Source of the DNA: Oegoconia quadripuncta
Lineage: Eukaryota; Arthropoda; Insecta; Lepidoptera; Autostichidae
DNA: 64,000 bases
Reading direction: 5' to 3'
Assembly (NCBI GenBank): GCA_949316235.1
Contig: OX438749.1
Span: forward strand, 15,888,414 to 15,952,413
Shown here: piece by piece, positions 35,601 through 46,022 of the stretch
Layout of the letters: the number at the start of each line of letters is the position of its first letter
How positions within the stretch are numbered: position 1 is the first letter of the stretch
The notes under the pieces: model-generated
Seen by the model: the letters and a program-made list of their open reading frames with translations, nothing else
Databases searched by the model: none
What the model was told of the DNA's origin: nothing
Position numbers and translations under genes: made by a program

Positions 35601-35636
35601 AAATACTTACTTTCTATTTGCTTTCGCTGTAGACAT
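29679..35636 (-). CDS. RING/SIAH-type E3 ubiquitin ligase-like protein, four coding exons
   Basis: SIAH (seven-in-absentia) proteins bring a ubiquitin-conjugating enzyme to substrates and mark them for the proteasome. Exons on the - strand are 35636-35611 (MSTAKANRK), 33806-33611, 32391-32250 and 30304-29679. Phases join into 329 residues. The RING is complete (CPVC, then [11 protein letters not shown] and CPIC, about residues 20-56). It is followed by the SIAH zinc-finger region with [16 protein letters not shown] and [11 protein letters not shown] diverged substrate-binding domain follows. From about residue 290 the protein carries a tail of PGPNN-type repeats not usual in SIAH1-like proteins, which are about 280 residues. 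The 26-bp first coding exon is inferred from phase and donor alone and is the weakest part. The introns hold SINEs, a LINE end and MITEs. Confidence 0.88.
30436..30792 (+). pseudogene. Jockey-like LINE, 5'-truncated 3' end with poly(A)
   Basis: A frame open to 30730 reads [20 protein letters not shown], then [29 protein letters not shown] and GVHGRR*, the C-terminus of a common lepidopteran non-LTR polymerase. It is followed by 'caggtgacccgcaggctcgt' and a run of 11 or more A. It is a short, severely 5'-truncated copy. It is in an intron of the SIAH-like gene, opposite strand. Confidence 0.85.
30921..31053 (+). mobile_element. TIR element family 3 copy, left end deleted internally
   Basis: Matches 13133-13286, but about 20 bp between 'acagaat' and 'ctccgctt' are missing. 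The right end 'gcttgagcaacattctg' is intact. A type C SINE follows directly. Confidence 0.75.
31064..31400 (-). repeat. tRNA-headed SINE (type C), full length
   Basis: On the - strand the head reads 'accgcctccgtggctcaatg' with the B box 'gggttcgatcccc', the body has 'tagctaccaccatcttatct' and 'cagataagatagccag'-like phrases, and the 3' end is a run of A. Copies at 41.54 and 55.32 kb. Confidence 0.8.
31401..32249. other. SIAH-like gene intron, nothing recognised
   Basis: AT-rich intron with no named repeat. Its left neighbour is the type C SINE and its right neighbour the zinc-finger exon. Confidence 0.35.
32418..32750. mobile_element. TIR element family 1, worn copy
   Basis: After TATA, 'ccgatttttttaccgtaa' and internal 'gtgtcatttgacggtggcg', 'ttaaattaaataaa' and 'gcatgataggta' match 1102-1461 in order. 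The right terminal repeat is lost. It is in an intron of the SIAH-like gene. Confidence 0.65.
32946..33092. mobile_element. TIR element family 5 (MITE-like), short copy
   Basis: Ends read ggccgtattaataaatct with 'cttgag' and, inverted, 'cttgagaacggtttattaat'. It sits 12 bp from a longer sister copy. Confidence 0.65.
33105..33383. mobile_element. TIR element family 5 (MITE-like), longer copy
   Basis: Ends read cccgtattaataaatcaatc and 'gaatggtttattaatacggg'. The inside is dense in 'cttgag', 'ctcaag' and 'tctcaa' words on both strands. It is in an intron of the SIAH-like gene. Confidence 0.7.
33850..34071 (-). repeat. tRNA-headed SINE (type B2)
   Basis: Nearly identical to 9866-10093, with head 'gaccgattggtgtagtgg' at the right and 'tttgggactggatgattggt' at the left. 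It is in the first intron of the SIAH-like gene. Confidence 0.8.
34110..34257. mobile_element. Fold-back element (MITE-like)
   Basis: 'cccgattctcgcgac' and, inverted, 'gcgcgagaatcggag' bound about 148 bp, with matching 'caatgtc' and 'gacagggaaatgtc' inside. 'gtgcaaaagtgacaa' also occurs near 5165, which may be a relic of the same family. Confidence 0.6.
34478..34555 (-). repeat. SINE type A body fragment, diverged
   Basis: 'cccactgttgggacacagcc' and 'catatccaccacg' resemble the body of the SINE at 45.70 kb. Weak. Confidence 0.35.
35185..35370 (-). repeat. 'cccgcgacttcgtcc' family repeat, reverse
   Basis: Starts 'taatattataaatgcgaaag', has 'acctcttcacgcctaaacgg' and 'accgattttgatgaaatgg', and ends 'agtcgcaggcaacagct', the reverse of the 455 and 56.17-kb repeats. 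It is in the first intron of the SIAH-like gene. Confidence 0.7.
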
Positions 35637-37840
35637 GATGTAAAGGTATGAAGAGGCCCTGAAATGAAAATAGATTTTTAAGTTCGTATGACAACAAGAA
35701 AGTTGATGTTTCGCTGAGGCACCTTTCTTCATAACCCCCATTCTTCAGCCTACATTGTGCAATTTTGTTAATTTGCAATAAATATGAGCTCTGCAAATCG
35801 TGCAAGATAAGTAGAGTTATTCAGTAGACCAGGGAAAATATATGTAAAAAGTTAGCTTAGCTAGACATAATTCAGAACCGACTTATATAATTGCTATCTC
35901 ATAGAGGTATATTAGAGAGGCAATTTTGAATAATTAAGCCTAAAAAAACCCTATAACTATAGGGTATATTAATATAGAAAACCCTATAATTTAAAAAAAA
36001 CTGATATTTAATTAGGTAGACTTTTATTAAACACGGATAAAAACTAAGCATGATAATAGTTAGGCGTAATGTGCTTTAGCTGAAAATGTCGTCGAGCTGC
36101 ATTGCGAAATAAAAATGAGAACTAATATTTTGTAACGATAATTTCCCTAACATGACGATTTCAAATGTTATTCTTATAACTTACGAAATAAAAACATTTT
36201 TGATTTTTGATTTGATCAATCGAGCATTTTTTTTTAAGAAACACAGTTTTCAACTTTAGCTTATTTAGTTACTTACTTAGTACCTACTTGCGTTTCTTAC
36301 AAATGCTTAATTTTTAGCAATTGTTACTACATTTACAACACTTTATTAAATGTTTCCGGAAAATCGCGGTTATTCGTTTTTCCTGCTTTCGTTTCGTTAT
36401 AAACCGTATTTTCCCTGGGCTATCAGGGCGATTGGTTCTACTTGAGAACTCTCTCATAACTTTTTATGAGTAACAAATATTTCGAGTCTAGGCTACACGA
36501 TTTTACAAGAAATGTTTTTGATATGATTTCAATTCTTCTTATTTTGGAGTCTATTTCTCGCGCCTCAACGGCCTCTTTCAGAACCCACTCCCATATATTA
36601 CCCATTTCCCTTAGAATTGCACACACAAGGATTTTTATGAAATCCCATCCATAAACGGATAGGTAGAAAGTTTTTATGGACCAACTTTTTTATAGTTACG
36701 ATGTTAACTGTACTAGATGATAGATGACTATGTATTGAGCATATTTGCGAAATGTCTATCATCGTTCGTACTTAGATGCCTACTTACATTATATTATAGT
36801 TTTGTCAACGTCCACCCTGGCGAAGTGGGGAGGGGAGGTAACTACAGGATGTTTATATTACCAAATTTTATCTGGGAATTTTATCTAATTTCAGCGTTTT
36901 GGACTTCTGGAAATCGTTTTAGAATCTCCAGGTGAGATCACAGTAATCTCAGTCTACTACGATTCTTGTACTTCAGGAAGTGGGTACCGAAAAGGTATTT
37001 GATGATCGTCAGACAGTACGTGACGATGTCAACGAATTTTGATAATAAGGCAATTTTAATTCAAAAGTAGCAGAGCTACCGATCTGAAATTTTGTACATT
37101 GGCCGAGCTGGATCTAGGTAGGTAAGTACTTATAATGAAAAATTGGAGCTCTGCAGTATTTTTGTTTTATTTTGGCATCCATTTATTGGTATGTAGGTAT
37201 TATATTTATTTATAATTATGCATGTATTTTTTAAGTAAGTAGGTATTTTAATACAAGGTACCTATAGGTACAAAATGCATTTACTTAGATTTATTTTGTG
37301 ACGGGAAACAGGCGTGACTTTAGGTATTACGTATTTTGCTGAAATTAGTTATCGCACACACTAACTATGTAGATACCTATTTATCGATTATGTGCGTAGG
37401 TAATGCTTCCTAACCTAACCTAATGGTTGCCTGAAAGGGACACATTTAGTGCTATGGTGGCCAAATTGTGCTATCTCTTGTTTGTTTTTCCTTGTTGTTA
37501 CGTTTATTATTGGTGTGCAATAAAGAGTAGGTATTTCGTTTTTGTCTTGGCTCGTCTTACTGAGAGCACTGCCGTGCCCCCTGATAATCGTACTTAATAT
37601 TTATTTTTACAGAGTAGGTATGTTTTGAATAATTATTAATTACCTTAGTTTATCTACCTTTTACCTAATTAATATTTTTGCTGCTCGCGGCAGTAATAGG
37701 ATTTATCTACCTATTAGTTAGGTTAAAAATTTTGTTCATGAAGAGATAGACAAGTATATATACCTAACTTGACTCTTGAAAATTCTTGAGGAATAAAATA
37801 CGAGTCGAGTACACCCACTTCCATTTACCTGTTTAAGTTA
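35637..37840. other. 5' flank of SIAH-like gene and intergenic
   Basis: AT-rich with many 'taggtacctat'-type words. A small hairpin lies near 35950-35990 (ccctataactataggg). The promoter of the SIAH-like gene must lie here, but no TATA box is convincing. Confidence 0.35.
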
Positions 37841-37859
37841 CTATCTACCTACTTGCGTA

Positions 37860-38337
37860 TGTACTTGTAAAGAATTCTTTGATATAGTGTCCATAAAGTT
37901 GGCTTGCGCACTTTTGATATGGGTGATTTCAGCTATGGCAACAAATAGTGCTACAATAGTGCCTAATAGTGCCCAAAACACAGAACTAGTGCTACTGTAT
38001 TTTAAGAGATAGGTATTTAGGTCTTTCACTGAGCAAGCCATCTTGACATCAAGTTAGCAGTGTCATCGAGAACGGCTGCACTTATCTTCATGATCTATAT
38101 GTCTATGAATAGTGCTCCGAAGGGGCTCCCTACATGTAAAAATTTAATAATATTGCTGCCGTAGAAGCGGGGAAAACATGGCATATTGGTGAGCAAGCCA
38201 ATTCGACGCTTTAATTCCTCAGAAACGGATGTGAGTCTTGAAACATAACCTATATCAATCAATAGTGCTTGTAATAGGGACACCTCTGCAATTAAAAAAC
38301 TTAACTTTACCACTCCATCTAGCCAGAAAATGGATCC
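37860..38337 (-). repeat. Inverted module, copy A, with five AATAGTGC words
   Basis: About 480 bp that recurs in opposite orientation at 42519-42998. AATAGTGC (+ strand) occurs at 37944, 37955, 37965, 38108 and 38261, plus CTAGTGC near 37986. On the - strand two open frames cover it (38041-37841 and 38496-38095), but the other copy does not keep them. Confidence 0.75.
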
Positions 38338-38799
38338 AAACTTCTTCAAACTAATGGTAAATTTTATTGTAGGTAAACCAATTCCGAACTCTATGCAAAC
38401 GCAATAGGATTGAATATAAATCGTTCGGTACGTACCGGTACTGCCAAGTATAAAAGTGATTATGATAAGATTAAATACCGGACCTAAAAGAATCATTTTG
38501 TTAATATCAGTGTTTTGTGAATTGTGTTAAATTAAAATATGGAATAAAATTGTATTGTTATATGACGTCTCTATAAACGTCATATTCAGTTGAAATGTTT
38601 AGGGGGGGGGTATGTGTTTAAAATAAAAGTGTGGTATTCAGCGCCGGGGTGCGAAGGTCAGTTCAGGCTCTTGTTTACCAAAAACCGCAATGTAATTTTA
38701 ATGTTTCATTTATTTATTTTTCTGAAATTTGTAATCTACGAATAAAACACATTTTTTTTCAATTTAAATGCCCGTATAATATTCGAACGAACGAAAACT

Positions 38800-38930
38800 A
38801 ATTTAGATAGATAGATAAAGCGTTTATTTGCATATTACAGAAACACATACAAAAATATTCGACGCAACAATCATTCTGCTTGGTGTTATTCTTACAAAAT
38901 GTAGCCTTATTTCACAGTAACAAAAGTAAA
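38800..38930 (-). repeat. Possible LINE 3'-tail repeat
   Basis: 'agatagatagataaagcg' then 'tttatttgcatattacag' resembles the tail of lepidopteran LINEs that end in GATA repeats. No coding part is attached. Confidence 0.3.
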
Positions 38931-39499
38931 AAAAAATAAGTACAACTGTTACAACTTATAATAGAGTTGTATGTGTATATGTACCACAAATGGGCCGTCG
39001 CTCAGTGTGGAACCTCACCTATAGCGGTAAGACACTGATTTTCAGCTAATGCCCTGCGAGAGAAAGCGAGGGTAGGGTACTTGTGCGAAAATTTTCAATA
39101 ACAACTATAAGTGTATATTCTATGAAGATCATGTTGTACGGTGGTGTATAGCAATTGTATGGATCTTAATGATACTCCTTTAAAATAATAATTGTCAAAA
39201 GTGGGCTTAATATAATTAACTAAATACCCACAACGCGAATGAATCAAGATGTCTGTGAGCAGCTACCGCTAAGCTATTCGAAATGTTGCAACTGCTTTCG
39301 GAATATTCTTCTTTTGTATTTCTAGCAAATGTGCTTTAATTCGCTTCTTAAAAGAAAATTTAGATATTAAAAATAAGAAATTGATTTCCTATTTCTATAA
39401 TGTTTCACATTATTAAACAAAATCTAAATTTAAGATCCAAGCAAAAAGATTAAACTTCATTCATAGGTGGTCTATAAACATCAGTCAGTGACCGACACT

Positions 39500-39530
39500 C
39501 ACTATAAAAGTGCGGCGCCGCTACCTGTGT
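39500..39530 (+). promoter_or_regulatory. Candidate TATA promoter
   Basis: 'cactataaaagtgcggc' is a good TATA box with GC-rich sequence directly after it. A transcript from about 39535 would run into the small ORFs at 39599 and 39761. No experimental support. Confidence 0.35.
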
Positions 39531-39760
39531 TATATTCACACGAACTTACACCAAATTGTAGTGATTTAGAGACCATTTCGCTTCAAGTGCGGGCGACTAT
39601 GTCAAAGGGTGCACCACTTTTTGAATTGGAGATTTTGCCGCGCGCGTGTTGAATAAATTTCAATTGTTAGATGTGTAGCAATAAGAGGTATTCAAACTGT
39701 CACATATTGTTAACGGTATGACATGTGCCGAACGCGGCATGAGGTGTGTTTAATAAAACA

Positions 39761-39961
39761 ATGATTATTTGGTGCCTATATTTTTATTTTGTGCATGCAT
39801 TTGACGTAACAAACTGTACGAAGCAGTGCAATGTCGATATGAATGAGTTAGAGTTTAATGATACTTATATCGAAATTTTTAGCGCAGAGCTTGCGCCCCC
39901 TTTGATTCTACACCCGGGCGCACCCGCACTTCTTGTATCCTTTGTACACCCGTTTAAATAG
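39761..39961 (+). CDS. Possible first exon of a secreted protein, unassigned
   Basis: From the ATG at 39761 the frame starts with a convincing signal peptide (MIIWCLYFYFVHA, then FD) and continues for 66 codons with two Cys (NCTKQC). It has a possible donor at 39932 (gtatcc) after PGAPALL, or a stop at 39959-39961. It follows the candidate promoter on the same strand, with an intervening short upstream ORF (39599-39652, MSKGAPLFELE...). I recognise no family and find no following exon before the LINE at 40.16 kb. It may be a real gene start cut by transposons, or chance. Confidence 0.3.
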   Translation: MIIWCLYFYFVHAFDVTNCTKQCNVDMNELEFNDTYIEIFSAELAPPLILHPGAPALLVSFVHPFK

Positions 39962-40162
39962 CTTCACTGTGTACGCTTTTAGGTTACGAAACCTAAAACT
40001 ATACACATCATTGTACACACAAAAAACTCTCTTGAACCCCTGGGTAAAGATGGCCCTATTGACTTCCCTGAGTTAAATATTGCTTTAATAATATTAAAAT
40101 GATCAGTAAGATTAGGCAGTAAGCACCCCTGCGCACTTTATGCAACGGTCGGTCGCGCTTTA

Positions 40163-41275
40163 TGTATTGTATTGTATGTGTGAGTGGCTGTTGCAGGTCA
40201 TCGGAGACCTGTATCACTGCGACCGTTGCCGATCTGATAGCCACTAACCTACAGTTCGTTGCTCAGGTTTGCCTCTTTGAGGAATTGGATAATTTTCCTG
40301 GCACCGATGGTTTTTATCTCATCCGGGTGCAATAAGTGGCTGCCCAGGTGGATATTACGTTTACGCATTAGCGGGCCACATTCACACAGCAGATGTGCAG
40401 GTGTTTCCTCTGCGAGGAGGCAAAGTCTGCACATTCCTGTTTCTCGGAGCCCTATGTTGAGCATGTGTTTGCTCAGACAGCAGTGTCCCGTTAGTGCCCT
40501 TGTGAGAATGCGTAAATTGTTCCTACTGAGTGCCAGCGCTTCGCCGGCCGCCTTCTTGTTGAAGGCTTTGATTAGTGATTTGGAGTTTGTTAAACCTGGC
40601 GTGTTCGTCCAGAGTTTAAGAGCTGCTTGGGTGCACCGGTTCCTTAGGGTAAAGCGAATTAGGCTTTTTGAGATACCGCAGAAACGCTCAGGGCCGTACT
40701 GGGATCCGCTAGCCCCCAATTTCGCTAGTTCGTCGGCTTTTTCGTTGCCTTCGATGCCTGCGTGCCCCGGGACCCAACGAAGAAAGACCCTGTTTGTTTT
40801 GCACAGGGTATTTAAAGTAAGCCTGCAGTTTTCAACCAGCCTTGAGACAATTTTGTCTGAGGCTAGGGCCAAAAGAGCCGCCTTGCTATCTGAGTGGATA
40901 TAGATGGTATGGTTGACGTAGCGTTTGTGCAGAATGATTTCCGCACACTCTATTATGGCGTATACTTCTGCTTGGAATATGGAGGCATGTTTCCCAAGAT
41001 TAGTACTGGTTTTGAATCTAGGCTGCTCTCCATATACTCCACAGCCAACGTCACAACCTGACTTGGAGCCATCGGTGTACCATTTTAGGCTCCCGGGTTT
41101 CCAAGTAATTCGTTCAGATAACCAGTCCTCTCTATGAGGAATTTCTACGGTGAATAGCCTGCAGAATTCGTACTTAGGAATCATAGCGTCGGTCACCATG
41201 CCTAGAATCCGGTCCTCCAATACCGAGCTTTGGAGAGCTCTCAGTGACTGGGAGAGCCAGTTCTTCCTCGAATGG
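40163..41275 (-). mobile_element. RNase H-bearing LINE, 5'-truncated
   Basis: The 3' part of a non-LTR retrotransposon: coding up to the stop at 40249, then a tail ending in TACAA-type repeats near 40163. Homology starts at about 41275, directly after a stop codon in frame (RKNWLSQSLRAL is the first readable block), so the EN and RT domains are missing. A second, much shorter copy is at 61.24 kb. Confidence 0.85.
40249..41275 (-). CDS. LINE polyprotein C-terminus with RNase H domain
   Basis: Open for about 340 codons. The RNase H domain has all its acidic residues in place: WYTDGSK, an E in FQAEVYAI, HSDSKAAL, and WVPGHAGIEGNEKADELA with the final His and Asp. It removes RNA from the RNA/DNA hybrid during retrotransposition. 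A zinc-binding C-terminal motif follows (CRLCLLAEETPAHLLCEC, a CCHC-type spacing). RNase H points to I- or R1-related LINE clades. The frame is intact, but the upstream enzyme domains are absent. The ATG at the start of the domain is not a real start. Confidence 0.88.
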
Positions 41276-41541
41276 TTCTATGTAATGTAACTAAATACTG
41301 TATATTATTTATTTTTAAAATAAGTTTAATTTCGACTACTTAATATGAAACAAAATTGGATAGAGGAAATATTTATTGCGAGTTTTTGGACCACGGTAGA
41401 TAAATTAACATACAATAGAATATTATTTTTTTGGATTTTCATCCTCAATGATTATTATTATTATTATAAATATTTCGTTCATTTCTTTTCGGTTATCGAT
41501 GTTACTTGTGAAATTTATTTTTAAAATAAGTTTAATTTAGA

Positions 41542-41880
41542 CTTTTTTTTTTATGCATAACGGGTTGGTACTTGACCTCAATCACACCTGATGTTAAGTG
41601 AAGATGAGGTCGAAGATGGAAGCGTACTGACCCGAAAACCCCAATACATTTGGGGGACTGGCTATCTTATCTCTGACAACCGGAACACGACAATGCTATT
41701 AACATTGCTGCTTGGCGGCAGATTTAGATAAGATGGTGGTAGCTAGCCAGGCGGACATTTAAAATGCCCTACCACCAACCAAACCGAGTACTTAAACATG
41801 TATCTACCCCGCTGGGGATCGAACCCGTGACCTCCGAATCGTAAACCCAATGTTGTTTACATTGAGCCACGGAGGCGGTT
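41542..41880 (-). repeat. tRNA-headed SINE (type C), full length
   Basis: Same order as 31064-31400, with fewer deletions. It includes 'acattgctgcttggcggcag', which the 31-kb copy lacks in part. The head is at the right end and a run of A at the left. Confidence 0.85.
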
Positions 41881-42518
41881 AAAACTATATACGGACTATA
41901 TAATTAAATTATAGTTAAGACTATATAATTAAGAATAAGTTCAATCTCCGGTGAAAATTGTGCCCAAAAAATGTATACGTATATATTATATTTTTTAAAC
42001 CAGTTGCAACTGAAAAAACGGGAAACAGGCGTAAGGTTATGTGTATGTATGCAGATTGCTTTGTTCTTACCCTTTCATCATTCCTAATTTTTTGTGATGA
42101 ATAAATGTCTTTTTATTTTTTTTATTTATGTAATCTATAATGATATGCCGTATACATATAGTGAAAGATATGAACCTAATTGTAGTTTTAGGTAAAAATA
42201 CCTAACTTCCGTCATAACTTTTTTTTGATTTTTCAAATTAATATTCAGGGATGCTATTGAACAATTTAGCAAAGTTTCAACGACAGAGGAGTTACTAAGG
42301 GGGACTTTCTACAATCAACTTCTTCGCTTTCCAAATTAAATTACCTTTTCCGTTATTGACTAAATTGCTATAGCTACTTTGCGATTTTTGTACATGGTAT
42401 CCATGTTCCAGCAGGCCTGGTGCACTCCGTACTTTAAATAATAACGAATAATTAATGTAATTATAGTTTCGGATTTCGCGCTCACCTGTACCGAAAACCA
42501 AATGATGTAGAAATTTAG
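41881..42518. other. Intergenic, nothing recognised
   Basis: AT-rich stretch between a SINE and the inverted module copy B. No domain or repeat identified. Confidence 0.3.
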
Positions 42519-42998
42519 ACCCATTTTCTCGCTAGATGGAGTGGTAAAGTTAAGTTTTTTTAATTGCATAGGTGTCAGTCAGGTGTCGTCACTATTACAA
42601 GCACTATTGATTGATATAGGTAGGTTGTTTCAAAACTCTCTTCCGTTTCTCTGGAATAAAAGCGTCAAGTTGGTTTGCTCACCAAATGTGCTAGGTTTTC
42701 TCCGCTTCTACGGAAGCATTATTATTGGATCTTTGCAAGTAAGGAGCACTATTCATAGACATATAGATCATGACGATACGTGCAGCCGTTCTCGATGACA
42801 CTACTAACTTGACGTCAAGATAAATGGTTTAAAAAGATGGCTTGCTCAATGAAAGACCTAAATATCTCCTAAAATACAGTAGCACTATTTTTGTCCTTTG
42901 GGCACTAGTAGGCACTATTGTAGTAGCACTATTGATTGGCAATATTGGCATAGTTGAAATAACCGATACCGAAAGTGCGCAAGCTAACTATGCTTGAT
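42519..42998 (+). repeat. Inverted module, copy B, with five GCACTATT words
   Basis: Partner of 37860-38337. GCACTATT (reverse complement of AATAGTGC) occurs at 42601, 42746, 42892, 42912 and 42926, with GCACTAGT at 42902; five match copy A positions. Shared blocks include 'tagatggagtggtaaagtta', 'ttctcgatgacact' and 'atggcttgctca'. Confidence 0.75.
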
Positions 42999-42999
42999 A

Positions 43000-43807
43000 T
43001 AGGTACTTACCAACCGCCGGTTAGAGGTTAACTTCCAAATCAAGCTGTCCTTTGAACTTCTGTCTGATAAATAAAATAATTCGAAGACACGCGCCGCATT
43101 CACAGAAGCAATAAAATTCAACACCAAGAATCACGACCACCGGGCCTTTTAACAGCAAGATAGATATTGAGTGTCACAGTGAACGCCAACACGAACGTTT
43201 ACACGCTTGTCATCTGTGTGTGTGATCGAAATGCCAGCCACCACCACACAGCAATACAATACACGTACACGCAGCCTAACGTCGAGCACAGTCCGAGTCC
43301 GTTTATCCATGTTTATCATTTGCCATACATACACATCCGTCCATAAATAGCTCTCTAAAAGGATTTGCAACAGTTTATAAACCTTAAAATAGAATAGAGT
43401 AAAGGCGCAATTGCAATTTTCAATAAAAAACACACACACACACAGACAGAATTACATTATTTCACACGCAGCTAAGTCGGCACAAAGCGGTTATTCCCCA
43501 CACAACGAGTAGGCATCTTATATATAACGAACACAGAAAATAATCATGGGGAATTCTTGGTTTAAGCGGTTTAGATTGATTATTGATGTTTTTTTTTGTA
43601 GGTTGTTGAGTTGTAGGTACTCGATGAGTCGACATCGTAAAATAATACTAGCAGCGCTCGATAGAACCCCCCGTTTAGCACGCTTATACTAAATTAGTAT
43701 CACTAAACTATGTAAACAAATCAAAGAAGTACTTAATTATCGCTCTGACCAAGGAAACTAATCGTCTGAGAATTATCGTCAAACAAACTTTGCAAGTGAT
43801 GGCAATA
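43000..43807. other. Intergenic, nothing recognised
   Basis: Includes a short CA repeat near 43430. The antisense ORF at 43439-43149 has no domain. Confidence 0.3.
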
Positions 43808-44480
43808 CGAGGCCGACACTAAAAATTTTTAGAACTGGCCACTTTTAAACGATACCTATAATAAAAAAATAAGCTCTTGAAAATTGAACTCTTTGCCAAT
43901 ATTCCTGTGTATTAGGTATATTAATTTGTCATTTGTTTTACGATTTGGCGGCAAATTGAAAATTGTCTATGGCACGTCAGCATGAAAATTCAACTCGAGT
44001 TTTCGTGCAATGATTTTTTATGACTTTCAATGTCATTTAAGTCAACAAGAAAGTTATGATAGATTTCGATTAGCCCTTCACGATGAAGCTCCTTCTCGTG
44101 CCACTGTTTACAACTAGTTTAAACGTGGTCGCACTAATCTCATCGATGATCTGCGTGAGGGGCGGCCTTCTACGGCAACGACCGAAGATAACATCAATGT
44201 TATGCAGCATATGATAGAGATTGACAAAAGAGAGGCTTGGGCATCGGTATGAGTCCAGTACACAAAATCCTCCATGAACATTTAGCAGTCAGGAAGCTTT
44301 GTGCCCGGTGGATACCTCATAATTAGACAGAGGCCCAAAAAAGTGATTGGTGCCGTGAAATGGTTCAAAGATTTAACGAAGGTGACTCTATACTTACGGG
44401 TGACGAAAGCTGAATGATCCTGTTATGATCCTGAATCTAAAAGACAGTCTGCTGTGTGGGCGTTTCCATCCGAGGAGTTG
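43808..44480 (+). pseudogene. Mariner transposon, 5' portion of a dead copy
   Basis: Starts after a TA with 'cgaggccgacactaaaaatt', a mariner-type terminal repeat. Transposase frames then read FKRGRTNLIDDLREGRPSTA (helix-turn-helix and linker), GIGMSPVHKILHEHL, LCARWIPH, WCREMVQRF and ILTGDES, which includes the first catalytic Asp. Stops and frameshifts are frequent. The remaining catalytic residues and the 3' terminal repeat are gone. Confidence 0.85.
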
Positions 44481-45150
44481 TCAACTCTGAATGATGGAAC
44501 TCAATATAGTGCGTTGTGACAAAATACCTACTTATATACTTATGTTTTTTTTTTACTATAATCTTTATATCTTTCGTCTCCAAAGTAAATTATATAATGG
44601 TAACAAAGTAGCTGCTTAGGTTGTAGCGTACCACTCAAAACAAACATAATTTTGCGGTCGGAGAAATAATCTTTATAACTTAATGGTCGTGCGTGATACC
44701 TACCGTAAAACAGTTATGGCTTATCTTAACCCGGCCACTATCCCCAAGTGGAAATATGACTATACATAGATAATAATTGTAACTTTTTACTAAACCCGCT
44801 GGCAAGTTTACCATATGATAGGTATTAACATAAAGTTATTTCAAAAACTGCAATTGAAACGAGTTCGTTGTAGTGGTAATAATTTTTTTGGATAATTAAT
44901 TAATTGGTAAAAGTTTAGAATCGTGTTACCTACAGGGGGAGAGAGGGGGTTGGAGAGGGGGAGGGAGTACTACCTATTACCCCTACCCCCGCTTGCCAGA
45001 GATGAATACTTTCCGAGAAAATCAAGGTCAAAGTTAACATTCATAGAGATAGCGAAGGAGGAAGGAAGTACCCCCCGGATAATGATATGGTGTTAATGAT
45101 ATGGTGGGACAATGTACTTCTTGCTTGATCAATCTATATAACATCCATGC
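44481..45150. other. Intergenic with a G-rich patch
   Basis: No gene. 'gggggagagagggggttgga' and the following purine-rich run at about 44934-44968 is compositionally unusual. Confidence 0.4.
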
Positions 45151-45154
45151 TCCG

Positions 45155-45490
45155 CTTCGTACGATCTAAGCACATTAGACAGCAAGAGTACCCTTGGATA
45201 ACGTATAACATTAAACTGGTGACGAAGCGGCGTGATGGGGCTCACACCGCGGCACGTGGTTCCAATAGCGATTCGCATAGCACTTATTACAATAACCTAA
45301 AAAAATTGTTACCCATGCTTTAAATAACGAGAAGAAGGCGTATTACGATCATTACGTGAACAAACAGAGGGATTCTTGAAATTTATGGAATGACAAAGAA
45401 AAATGATCGTTTAAAACACCAAGTGGAACTTCCAACTCATATTTTTAATGATCCTCGCGTAATAAATTACCATTTTTGAATGTACCTGGT
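45155..45490 (+). pseudogene. LINE fragment between endonuclease and RT (decayed)
   Basis: One frame reads QEYPWITYNIKLVTKRRDGA, then HTAARGSNSDSHSTYYNNL and, after a shift, NNEKKAYYDHYVNKQR, a linker block seen in lepidopteran Jockey/CR1-like polymerases. Short and broken. Confidence 0.65.
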
Positions 45491-45703
45491 AGTTCACAAA
45501 TCGCAACATCACATTTGTTATTTTATGAGCAGAATTGTGGGGGCATTTAATTTTAAGTACAGTGGGTGAATCTGAAGTGTTGAGGATTTGAAGTTTGAAC
45601 TAACCCTACCCACCTGCATGCAATCAGACATGCAGTTGGTGATGTTGACCGTGCCAAGATGAGCCATAACGTAAAAGCGCGAAGTTGCTAGCTCGCACTG
45701 TAA

Positions 45704-46022
45704 ATGCCATCATCATCAGCCTGTAAACATCCCACTGCAGGGATATACACCTTCCCTCGTATAATGAGAGAGTATGGGCCATAGTCCACCACGGCCCAAT
45801 GCGGGTTGGGGACTTCACATGCCTTAAAATTTATATTCCTCAGGCATGTAGATTTCCTCACGATGTTTTCCTTCACCGTTTAAGAGCAGTCGGATAAATG
45901 CACATAGGTAAGTAATTAAATCAAATTTAAAAACTCATTGGTACATGTGGCCTGCTTGGGAATCAAACCCGGACCTCCCAAATTGGGAGACCGCGTCTTA
46001 ACCGCTGAGACATCGACGGTAT
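45704..46022 (-). repeat. tRNA-headed SINE (type A), full length
   Basis: The reverse-strand head has 'ccgtcgatgtctcagcggtt' and 'gggtttgattccc', and the body has 'gtgcatttatccgactgc' and 'ggaatataaattttaaggc'. The left end has 'aacatcccactgcaggg'. It matches the truncated copy at 6305. Confidence 0.8.

Noticed and set aside
37841..38496. Two - strand ORFs (66 and 133 codons) in inverted module A, looking membrane-protein-like
   Set aside because: Hydrophobic content is expected from AT-rich DNA, and the homologous copy B does not keep the frames.
40259..40903. 214-codon + strand ORF
   Set aside because: Antisense shadow of the LINE RNase H region, which has full motif support on the other strand.
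43149..43439. 96-codon - strand ORF
   Set aside because: No domain and low-complexity CA-repeat start; no splice or promoter support.
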